From the NCBI GenBank assembly GCA_002392265.1, contig DGGP01000083.1, positions 1 through 13,414 of the forward strand: DNA of 13,414 nt. Direction: 5' to 3'. Below the pieces are notes generated by a model. It made no database searches and had not been told where the DNA came from. It saw only the letters and a list, made by a program, of their open reading frames with translations. The stretch is from Firmicutes bacterium UBA3871. Lineage in GTDB: Bacteria; Bacillota; Clostridia; Peptostreptococcales; Anaerovoracaceae. This document shows, piece after piece, positions 6,464-12,063 of this stretch. Position numbers and translations under genes: made by a program. Numbering within the stretch: position 1 is the first letter of the stretch; the number at the start of each line of letters is the position of its first letter.

Positions 6464-8938
6464 CTACTCCGTATCCAATAAATGATACATTCCAATATAG
6501 TTCTGCCCAAGTGCTATGCCACCGTCGTTTGGACTGACAGAGACGTTATAATAGACGACAAAACCTGCACCACGAAGCAGCCTTAGCGACTCTTCCATCA
6601 GAATTTTGTTCTGGAAGACTCCACCCGTCAGGGCTACCGTATTTACCTTCGTTTCTTCGCGTATGCTGCTACATGTATCGTAAATAAGCGATGCGACTTG
6701 CAAATGAAAGTACAGAGCAAGTTTGTCAGCTTCATCATCGGATCCGCGCTGAGCTCTCGCTGCTGCATCTTCAAGCATGATGGCACACTGACCCTCGTAT
6801 TCATTGTAAGGCGCAATCCCAAGAAGCGCAGCTACCGAGTCGAAAAGCCTACCCATGCTCGAACTCTTTATGACATTGGTCCTCGTGCGAATCGCTGCCA
6901 GTATGAGTTCTTCGTCCTTGCAACCCGGCAGATTGTGCTTGGCTGCATATTTAAGAATCGGTTCGAGGTCTACTGAAAGCTCCTTTGCGCCGTCTACATC
7001 AAAGCTTTCGGTCTTTACCCCGTCTTTGTATGCTTCTCTGAAGCACAGAGAAGTCTTTGCTGCGTCCTTCATGGAAGAATCGCCGCCTATCATGTCAACA
7101 TATCTGAGATGCGCCATGCGTCTGAAATCTGCGCCCTCGCAGAGCAGAAACTCTCCGCCCCAGATGGCTCCATCGGTTCCGTAGCCTGTGCCGTCCATGC
7201 TGACTCCTATTACCTTCCCCGCAAGCTGATGCTCCGCCATAACGGAAGCAACATGCGCGTGGTGGTGTTGCACCCTTACTATAGGAAGTCTGCCGTGCCC
7301 GGCCGCATAGCTTGCTGCAAATGCCGTTGTGGCATACAGAGGATGCATGTCGCAAACAACCAGCTTCGGCTTAATGCGAAACATGGTTGCCATCCTATCC
7401 ACATTTTCGGCGTAGATGCGCTGATTTTCAAGCGAATCGAGGTCGCCGAAGTACTGGCTGATGTATGAGAACGCCCCCTTTGAAAGGGCGAATGAATTCT
7501 TTAACTGTCCACCGCAAGCAAGCAGCATATCATCCTTGCTCGGCAAGCGCTTTGCAATCCCCGCATCCGGTGTGATATACAGCGGCACAGGCGCATAGCC
7601 CTTGCTGCGCCGTATCATCTGCGGCTGCCCATCTATTACACGTGCCACCGAATCGTCAACCCTGACGCGAATGTCACGCTCGTTGTAGAGGCATCCTTCA
7701 ATCAGACTTTCACGCTCAAAGAGCGCAAACATCTCTTCTTCGTCCTTTATTATCGGCATGTCCGAAAGATTTGCGCTGGTTACGATGAGCAGTCCGAACC
7801 TGTCGAGCAGCAGATGCTGGGCCCCCATGCTTGGCAGAAATGACCCTATAAAGCGGCTCCTTTCAATTTCAGAAAAGGCCTCATCAGTAAGCCTTTCCGG
7901 CCACAGCCACGATTTTCGGTCGAGGGCGCCGCCTGCAGGGCCGGAGCCGGACACCGCCAAATTTTCAAGCCTTTCCCTGATTTCCGCAGGGCTCCTGTGC
8001 TCCAAAAGTAGTATCGGCTTTGCCGAAGACTCGAGGAGCTTTTCCTCCACCGCATCCACGCGTGAAAAGGCACGAATAGTTTCAATATCCTTGAACATCA
8101 CTGCAAAAGGCTTTTGCTCGCGATGCTTGATGTCTCGAAGTTTTTTAACCGCTTCCGGCGACAGAGGGTCTGCGATCAGGTTGTATCCTCCCACACCCTT
8201 CATGGCAATTACGCCGCCGCAGCGCAGTACCTCAGCGGCACGCTCTATATCGGCAAGGCCAAGCTTGACCGATACTGCCGCATTCTGCTTTGCCGCAGCC
8301 CTGAGCGCAGCCGTAATTGTGCCGGTCTTACCTTGCTTACTGTGACTCTCGCGGTCTTTGTAGATAAGCACCGGTCCGCATTCATGGCAGCAGATTGTCT
8401 GTGCATGGTAACGTCTGTCCGTGCGTGTTGTGTATTCGCTTTCGCAAAAATCGCACATAGGCCAGTCTATCATTGCCGTGTTGTCGCGATCGTATGGAAA
8501 GCGGTCAATAACAGTATAACGTGGTCCACAGACCATGCAGCTGATGAAGGGATGGAGATATCTCGGATTGTCTTCCTCGTAGAGCTCTCGCAGGCAGTCC
8601 GGGCACAGTGAAAGGTCAGCCGGAATCATTGCTGCTTCGTCGTCGCCGTCGTCACTTTCAAGTATCGTGAACTCGCTAAACTCCCGGAAAGGCAGGATGT
8701 CTCTCTTTATGTGGACTATCTCCGCAGGCACAGGCTTTTCAGCCATCAGCCTCTCGACAAAGAAGTCGATTTTCTCCGGAGTGTCTGTTACAACGACATC
8801 CACCAGTCCCCCAATATTCAGGACTTCCCCTTTCATGCCGTATTTATCGGCGCACTTTGCAACAAACGGTCTGAAGCCCACGCCCTGGACTATTCCCCAT
8901 AGTTTAATTTTCTCAGTCCGTTTATTTTCAGTATTCAT
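6464..8938 (-). CDS. hypF: HypF, carbamoyltransferase of hydrogenase maturation
   Basis: HypF converts carbamoyl phosphate and ATP to a carbamoyl-adenylate and transfers the carbamoyl group to HypE. The 824-residue product has four parts: an acylphosphatase domain with GIVQGVGFRPFV (15-26, catalytic Arg23); two zinc motifs with Cys112/115/134/137 and Cys162/165/184/187; a YrdC-like nucleotide-binding domain (about 205-440, GGVIAMKGVGGYNL and KHREQKPFAVM); and a Kae1-like carbamoyltransferase domain (about 470-824) with VQHHHAHVASVMAEH (557-570 region) and DGTGYGTDGAIWGGE (582-596). E. coli HypF is about 750 residues; part of the excess is a roughly 40-residue insertion at about 325-365, between PILLLEH and the SFLPSMGAQHLLL segment. 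The start has no strong ribosome binding site but fits the family N-terminus. It is 34 bases after hypB. Confidence 0.96.
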   Translation of the reverse strand: MNTENKRTEKIKLWGIVQGVGFRPFVAKCADKYGMKGEVLNIGGLVDVVVTDTPEKIDFFVERLMAEKPVPAEIVHIKRDILPFREFSEFTILESDDGDDEAAMIPADLSLCPDCLRELYEEDNPRYLHPFISCMVCGPRYTVIDRFPYDRDNTAMIDWPMCDFCESEYTTRTDRRYHAQTICCHECGPVLIYKDRESHSKQGKTGTITAALRAAAKQNAAVSVKLGLADIERAAEVLRCGGVIAMKGVGGYNLIADPLSPEAVKKLRDIKHREQKPFAVMFKDIETIRAFSRVDAVEEKLLESSAKPILLLEHRSPAEIRERLENLAVSGSGPAGGALDRKSWLWPERLTDEAFSEIERSRFIGSFLPSMGAQHLLLDRFGLLIVTSANLSDMPIIKDEEEMFALFERESLIEGCLYNERDIRVRVDDSVARVIDGQPQMIRRSKGYAPVPLYITPDAGIAKRLPSKDDMLLACGGQLKNSFALSKGAFSYISQYFGDLDSLENQRIYAENVDRMATMFRIKPKLVVCDMHPLYATTAFAASYAAGHGRLPIVRVQHHHAHVASVMAEHQLAGKVIGVSMDGTGYGTDGAIWGGEFLLCEGADFRRMAHLRYVDMIGGDSSMKDAAKTSLCFREAYKDGVKTESFDVDGAKELSVDLEPILKYAAKHNLPGCKDEELILAAIRTRTNVIKSSSMGRLFDSVAALLGIAPYNEYEGQCAIMLEDAAARAQRGSDDEADKLALYFHLQVASLIYDTCSSIREETKVNTVALTGGVFQNKILMEESLRLLRGAGFVVYYNVSVSPNDGGIALGQNYIGMYHLLDTE

Positions 8939-8972
8939 CGTTTATTTGTAATATACGTTCCTATCTGTATTT

Positions 8973-9749
8973 CTAGTGGTCATGATTGTGATGATGGTCG
9001 TGGTCATGATGATGGTCGTGGTCGTGCATATGTGCGTGAAGCTCAGCATGCTCCTTTGGATTGAGAGTCATCGCCTTCTTTGCGAGCCAGTCTGCAACCT
9101 CCTTATAGCCTTCGCCGGTCTTTCCGGAAACCTTGAATACAGGGACATCCTTGTTCAGTGCCCTGACGCCCTTCATGTAAAAGTCTTCGTCAAAGTCGAG
9201 GTACGGAATCAGGTCAACCTTGCTGAGGATGATGATGTCTGCCTTTTCGAAAGCGAGAGGGTATTTGTAAGGCTTGTCCGAGCCCTCCGTTACTGTCGAA
9301 ATGAGCATCTTTACATGCTCGCCGATTGAGAACTCTGCAGGGCACACGAGGTTACCTATATTTTCGATAAAGAGTATGCCTCTCTGGCCTTCTGCGAGGT
9401 CGAGGTCCATATGCATGTGGTCGAGCTGATGGTCGATCAGCGGTGCGTCGAGATGGCACGCGCCGAAGGTGTTAATCTGGTATGCGTCGATGCCGAGCTC
9501 TGTCAGATGCTTGGTGTCAATGTCAGACTCGATGTCTCCCTCGATTACGTAAGGGCGAATCTTTGGCTCTACCTCTTTTAAGTTGCTGATAATATTCTTT
9601 ATGGAAGTGGTTTTGCCGACGCCCGGCGCTCCCATTTCGTTTACGACAAGCACGCCGTGCATGCTCATGTGCTCGTTTATATGCTCCGCGATGTGATCAT
9701 TTTCGTCCAGTATATTTTCTTCAAGATTTATTCTTCTGATATCGTGCAT
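8973..9749 (-). CDS. hypB: HypB, nickel-handling GTPase of hydrogenase maturation
   Basis: HypB is the SIMIBI-class GTPase that works with HypA to insert nickel into the hydrogenase large subunit. The 258-residue product has a P-loop GAPGVGKTT at 40-48, the GDIESDID switch, the GACHLDAP and ENIGNLVCPAEF segments that supply the conserved Cys/His metal site at the dimer interface, and the SKVDL guanine-specificity motif. I chose the ATG at 9749 because GGAGG lies 5-6 bases before it; the longer in-frame start at 9782 adds 11 residues without support. The unusual part is the C-terminus: 14 of the last 25 residues are His, alternating with Asp. Known His-rich stretches in HypB, as in rhizobia, lie at the N-terminus. 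The tail probably binds or stores nickel. hypA is 72 bases upstream. Confidence 0.97.
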   Translation of the reverse strand: MHDIRRINLEENILDENDHIAEHINEHMSMHGVLVVNEMGAPGVGKTTSIKNIISNLKEVEPKIRPYVIEGDIESDIDTKHLTELGIDAYQINTFGACHLDAPLIDHQLDHMHMDLDLAEGQRGILFIENIGNLVCPAEFSIGEHVKMLISTVTEGSDKPYKYPLAFEKADIIILSKVDLIPYLDFDEDFYMKGVRALNKDVPVFKVSGKTGEGYKEVADWLAKKAMTLNPKEHAELHAHMHDHDHHHDHDHHHNHDH

Positions 9750-9792
9750 TGTATACCTCCGGTTTATGTCGCCGCAAACCATTGCTGCGACG

Positions 9793-9818
9793 CGTATATA
9801 GTCTATCGTCTATATACG
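9793..9818. promoter_or_regulatory. perfect inverted repeat between hypA and hypB
   Basis: CGTATATAG (9793-9801) and CTATATACG (9810-9818) are exact reverse complements around an 8-base loop, in the 72-base hypA-hypB gap and three bases after the hypA stop codon. No T-run follows on the minus strand, so it is not a normal terminator. It may be an mRNA processing or stability stem, or an operator; the sequence does not decide. Confidence 0.5.
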
Positions 9819-9821
9819 ATT

Positions 9822-10163
9822 TTATTCAACTTCTATATATTCGATGTAAAACTCTTTGCCTATGTCCGTGGGCTCTCCGTCGGTGCCGCACTTAGGGCAG
9901 GCAAAAGAAAGAAGCTCTCTGTAAAACAGTTCGCCGCATTTAGGGCATCGCATCTTTGTCTTTACACGCTCCACCTCGACATCGGCGCCTTCACATGGTG
10001 TGCCTTCGCCAATAACGTCGAAATACATCCTGATGGATTCCTCCACCAGGCCGCTCCTGTCTCCGAGGACAAGCTTGATTTTCGTGACCTTTTCGGCCTT
10101 GTTTTCAGTGCAGTGCTTGCACGCTATTTTAATGATTTGTTCAGTTATCGGATATTCGTGCAT
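9822..10163 (-). CDS. hypA: HypA, nickel metallochaperone
   Basis: HypA binds nickel at its N-terminus and structural zinc through two CxxC motifs, and hands nickel to the hydrogenase large subunit together with HypB. The 113-residue product starts with MHEY (His2 and Glu3 are the conserved nickel-site residues) and has CPKC at 73-76 and CPKC at 89-92. The length is normal. Some family members (HybF) serve particular hydrogenases; sequence alone does not separate them. GGAGG lies 5 bases before the ATG. It is the first gene of the seven-gene hyp operon, with a strong promoter 32 bases upstream. Confidence 0.96.
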   Translation of the reverse strand: MHEYPITEQIIKIACKHCTENKAEKVTKIKLVLGDRSGLVEESIRMYFDVIGEGTPCEGADVEVERVKTKMRCPKCGELFYRELLSFACPKCGTDGEPTDIGKEFYIEYIEVE

Positions 10164-10194
10164 CTATGCCTCCACCAAAAATACATACATAATT

Positions 10195-10223
10195 ATTATA
10201 CCCCTTTATATCACTTTTAACAA
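10195..10223 (-). promoter_or_regulatory. promoter of the hyp operon
   Basis: On the minus strand TTGTTA (10218-10223), a 17-base spacer and a consensus TATAAT (10195-10200) lie just before hypA. Transcription would begin near 10188, leaving a leader of about 25 bases that carries the hypA ribosome binding site. Short tandem repeats abut the -35. Confidence 0.8.
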
Positions 10224-10275
10224 GGGATTTACAAGGGTTTGTGAGAGTTTGTGAGAGTTTCGTGAAAGTTTCTTG
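10221..10275. promoter_or_regulatory. short tandem repeats upstream of the hyp promoter
   Basis: Two kinds of direct repeat sit immediately upstream of the -35. CAAGGGATTT (10221-10230) is followed by CAAGGGTTT (10232-10240). GTGAGAGTTT occurs twice in tandem (10241-10260), then as GTGAAAGTTT (10262-10271) and a partial CTTGAGA. Phasing near one helical turn (10-11 bases) fits an activator that binds one face of the DNA, but polymerase slippage could make the same pattern. Confidence 0.5.
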
Positions 10276-10285
10276 AGACAAAGAA

Positions 10286-10338
10286 TGGCAGCGGTGTCGT
10301 TTGCTATTTCCGCTTGGCTTTACCGCTGCGAGCCACTG
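10286..10338. repeat. dispersed repeat, copy A, with an internal hairpin
   Basis: This stretch shares GGTGTCG, TGCTATTTCCGCT, TTTACC and GCCACTG, in the same order and spacing within a few bases, with 11518-11565 on the far side of the GNAT gene. In this copy GCAGCGGT (10288-10295) and ACCGCTGC (10322-10329) are exact reverse complements, so it can fold. Copy B has lost that pairing. Confidence 0.65.
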
Positions 10339-10339
10339 T

Positions 10340-10546
10340 TTTCATCTCAAATTTTAAAAACTCTGCCTTTAAGATGAAATATCTCCTTGCATTTTACGGC
10401 TCAAATTGCATTTTCTGCGATTTGAGATGAATTTGGTCTCTTTACCGGCCGTAATTTTCATCCTAAATTTCAATAATTGCGTTTAAGGCCGAAATTTTTC
10501 AGAAATATTTCATCTCAAAACCCACTTTTTGCGTTTTAGGATGAAA
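10340..10546. repeat. cluster of four ~40-base palindromic repeat units
   Basis: Four related imperfect palindromes lie at about 10340-10380, 10394-10432, 10456-10497 and 10508-10546. The model unit is TTTCATC-YY-AAA on the left and TTT-NN-GATGAAA on the right, with TTGCG before the right arm in units 2 to 4 (TGCG in unit 2). The core occurs six times, three per strand. Unit 1 pairs its own ends (TTTCATCT.AAA with TTT.AGATGAAA); unit 2 pairs CTCAAATTGCA with TGCGATTTGAG; unit 3 pairs AAATTTC with GAAATTT. Perfect longer-range pairs also exist: 10341-10352 with 10420-10431 (12 bases) and 10455-10467 with 10535-10547 (13 bases). Gaps between units are about 11 to 23 bases and differ in sequence. 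No open reading frame with a ribosome binding site covers the region. Confidence 0.65.
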
Positions 10547-10577
10547 AAGCCGTTAGCGGAAGCCTGTGGCAGTGACC

Positions 10578-10635
10578 GGTGCCTGTCCCCAAATTGGGAA
10601 AAAGGCGAATTTGGTGCCTGTCCCCAGATTCGCCT
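10578..10635 (+). repeat. dispersed GGTGCCTGTCCCC-type hairpin repeat, copy 2
   Basis: GGTGCCTGTCCCCAAATT (10578-10595) and GGTGCCTGTCCCCAGATT (10613-10630) are near-identical direct copies linked by GGGAAAAAGGCGAATTT. The second folds into a 12-pair stem: AGGCGAATTTGG (10603-10614) with CCAGATTCGCCT (10624-10635). It has the same module order as copy 1 at 4578-4640, in the opposite orientation. Confidence 0.75.
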
Positions 10636-10652
10636 CGGTGCTTTTAAAATAA

Positions 10653-10691
10653 AAAAGACCAAGCAGGGACCTGTCCCTTTTTTAGTCTTTT
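10653..10691. repeat. nested hairpin related to the dispersed repeat
   Basis: AAAAGAC (10653-10659) and GTCTTTT (10685-10691) enclose GGGACCTGTCCC (10666-10677), which is followed by six T on the plus strand. The inner part matches the second half of the repeat at 4614-4630. It could stop transcription on the plus strand, but there is no plus-strand gene just upstream. Confidence 0.5.
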
Positions 10692-10735
10692 CAGTATCGG
10701 ATACCTCTTCGGACGTAGCGATAATAATAAGTCAC

Positions 10736-10779
10736 AAAAATAGCCGCCCAAGAACCTGCAAAGTTTGACGGCTATTTTT
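10736..10779 (-). terminator. probable terminator of the GNAT gene
   Basis: AAAAATAGCCG (10736-10746) and CGGCTATTTTT (10769-10779) are exact reverse complements of 11 bases around a 22-base loop. On the minus strand it lies about 100 bases past the GNAT stop and ends in TTTTT. It is symmetric, so it may work in both directions. The stretch between it and the stop (10780-10880) contains only a weak TGACAG/CTGTCA inverted pair. Confidence 0.6.
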
Positions 10780-10880
10780 AGCTTTCAATCTGTGGGCTAA
10801 CCGTCTACTGACAGCACCTTCTTTTTATGCCTAAATAATAGCATGCATTATGTGCACTGTCAATAGATTTTGCGCGCCCT

Positions 10881-11384
10881 TCATCGTAGGTCAATATACA
10901 TAATATCAAAGTCACAGTAATTATCATCTATCTTGAAGTAAGCCGGAGACTTCCCGATACTCCGAAAGCCGAATTTTTGGTATAGATGTATTGCGCCTGC
11001 GTTGTCGCTTCGCACCTCAAGATTAATTATTTCTATGTCATGTTCTTTAGCATAGTCAATCAGCTTCTGCATCAACATGCTTCCGACGCCTTTATTCCAA
11101 TACGGCTTCCTCACCGCTATGCCAAGCTCTGCGCGATGCGACATCCGTCTTGGAAGTCCGCTTAAACTCCCATCTGCGATTATTTCACCATCCATCAATG
11201 CGAGCAGGTGCACAGACTTATCCGCAGCATGTACACTTTCAAGATAATCGGCCTCCTCTTCAACCGTAATAGGAAAACCGTCTGAGCCAAAGGTTAAGTT
11301 ATCGGATTCACCACCGATCGTCTTTGTATAAGCTATAACCTTTTCCGCATCAGCTGCACGGGCTTCTCTGATTTCAACGCTCAT
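10881..11384 (-). CDS. GNAT-family N-acetyltransferase
   Basis: GNAT enzymes move an acetyl group from acetyl-CoA to an amine on a protein, peptide or small molecule. The 167-residue product has the fold in order: N-terminal IREARAADAEKVIAY, a central strand with LLALMDGEIIADGSL, the motif A region ELGIAVRKPYWNKGVGSMLM (pyrophosphate-binding KGVGS at its end), LEVRSDNAGAIHLYQKFGF (motif B, as in RimI-like proteins) and a C-terminal D-x-MY-x-DL strand. The substrate cannot be told. I chose the ATG at 11384 because AGGAGG (11394-11399) is 9 bases upstream; an in-frame ATG at 11447 would add 21 residues without a ribosome binding site. It is a single-gene unit flanked on both sides by the same two kinds of dispersed repeat. 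Confidence 0.92.
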   Translation of the reverse strand: MSVEIREARAADAEKVIAYTKTIGGESDNLTFGSDGFPITVEEEADYLESVHAADKSVHLLALMDGEIIADGSLSGLPRRMSHRAELGIAVRKPYWNKGVGSMLMQKLIDYAKEHDIEIINLEVRSDNAGAIHLYQKFGFRSIGKSPAYFKIDDNYCDFDIMYIDLR

Positions 11385-11449
11385 ATTAATTTTCCTCCTA
11401 TCATTCATATGTGCTTCATACTTGCACAGTTCTCTAAAACCATACATTC

Positions 11450-11468
11450 CTACTAAAGTAGTATACCA
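11450..11468 (-). promoter_or_regulatory. candidate extended -10 promoter of the GNAT gene with palindrome
   Basis: On the minus strand TGG-TATACT (11460-11468) is an extended -10 with no good -35. It overlaps the palindrome CTACTAAAGTAG (11450-11461), which would cover the start point near 11453 and could be an operator. The leader would be about 70 bases. Confidence 0.4.
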
Positions 11469-11474
11469 TATTAG

Positions 11475-11507
11475 CTGTCCCTAAACTGAAAAAAGGCGAA
11501 TTGGGGG
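11475..11507 (+). repeat. dispersed GGTGCCTGTCCCC-type repeat, copy 3 (decayed)
   Basis: CTGTCCCTAAACTG, then AAAAAAGGCGAATT and GGGGG, follow the order of the centre of copies 1 and 2 (CTGTCCCCAAATTGG, AAAAAGGCGAATTTGG) with several changes. The terminal TGCCTGTCCCC is missing. It lies just upstream of the GNAT promoter and next to dispersed repeat copy B. Confidence 0.6.
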
Positions 11508-11517
11508 ATACGGGCCT

Positions 11518-11565
11518 GGCGGTGTCGGTGCTATTTCCGCTGGACTTTACCTCCTCGGGCCACTG
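11518..11565. repeat. dispersed repeat, copy B
   Basis: The stretch contains GGTGTCG, TGCTATTTCCGCT, TTTACC and GGGCCACTG in the order seen at 10286-10338, with small insertions and deletions. The ability of copy A to form a GCAGCGGT/ACCGCTGC stem is lost. It begins ten bases after the decayed hairpin repeat at 11475. Confidence 0.6.
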
Positions 11566-11763
11566 CCGTACCTCGCTCGCAAGCTTTGGAACGCCACAAA
11601 AACTCAGGGTTTCCTACAATCGGAAACCCCTCAAACATTTTGTGTCGTTGCGTTCGCGACCTCCGTCGCAACCGCTTGCCAAAGCTTTTGCTCGCTTCGG
11701 TGGGCATTGCCACCAAATCGGACAGCACGGCGCTCCAATAGCAAGCCGCCCACCGCCGCCGTT
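11566..11763. other. non-coding stretch of inverted repeats between the GNAT gene and the CRISPR array
   Basis: No convincing gene is present. AAGCTTTGG (11581-11589) is inverted as CCAAAGCTT (11679-11687), with related CGCTCGC and GCTCGC sequence beside them. Inside are GGGTTTCC/GGAAACCC (11607-11614, 11622-11629; 7-base loop) and a GTTGCG/CGCAAC pair (about 11648-11672). The base composition is richer in G+C than the array. It lies on the leader-distal side of the array. I saw no match to the CRISPR repeat that would mark a tracrRNA. Confidence 0.5.
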
Positions 11764-11996
11764 GTGTTTGACCCCTATGATATTGCACCGCTCTCAAACA
11801 ATTCTTGCTGCAATAAGAGAGTTCTTTTGGTTTGAGACCCCTATGATATTGCACCGCTCTCAAACCCTTTACCCACATTTCGGGATTATCCCACTGTTTG
11901 AGACCCCTATGATATTGCACCGCTCTCAAACATCAATGAATCCGAGGAAATCGACATGGTGTTTGAGACCCCTATGATATTGCACCGCTCTCAAAC
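11764..11996 (-). CRISPR. type II-A CRISPR array, four repeats and three spacers
   Basis: Three identical 36-base repeats lie at 11830-11865, 11896-11931 and 11961-11996, and a degenerate one at about 11764-11799 whose last 30 bases match but whose start reads as if GA were deleted (GTTTGACCC for GTTTGAGACCC). Spacers are 30, 30 and 29 bases (11800-11829, 11866-11895, 11932-11960). On the minus strand the repeat begins GTTTGAGAGCGGTGCAATAT and ends GGGGTCTCAAAC, close to other type II-A repeats that begin GTTTTAGAGC. Its ends are an exact 8-base inverted repeat (GTTTGAGA/TCTCAAAC). The minus-strand direction is supported by the adjacent cas genes on the same strand, by the position after csn2, and by decay of the repeat farthest from them. 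I found no match to a spacer elsewhere in the window by eye. Confidence 0.96.
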
Positions 11997-12063
11997 CCCA
12001 AATCATCATTTGAGGAAACGACCCGCATCGCTGAAAGCCGTGCAAACAGGGTCATTCAAGGAT
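11997..12063 (-). promoter_or_regulatory. CRISPR leader
   Basis: Only 67 bases separate the csn2 stop from the first repeat. On the minus strand the leader ends ATGATGATTTGGGG at the repeat junction, where type II-A systems carry the sequence read by Cas1-Cas2 during spacer insertion. I saw no convincing -10/-35 pair in these bases, so the array may depend on read-through from the cas operon or on a promoter inside the end of csn2. Confidence 0.6.

Noticed and set aside
6454..6510. Longer start for the YbaK-like gene at ATG 6510
   Set aside because: It would overlap the hypF end by 47 bases, lacks a ribosome binding site, and adds residues unlike the family; ATG 6453 follows AGGAG.
10340..10546. 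Palindromic cluster read as a second CRISPR array
   Set aside because: Units are not identical, gaps are only 11-23 bases and uneven, and the palindrome spans the whole unit, unlike CRISPR repeats.
11518..11763. tracrRNA beside the array
   Set aside because: Apart from GCGGTG-like words there is no stretch complementary to the CRISPR repeat outside the array; the anti-repeat is more likely near cas9, off the window.
11501..11977. Open frames on both strands through the CRISPR array
   Set aside because: They are repeat artefacts: the translations contain the same peptide once per CRISPR repeat.
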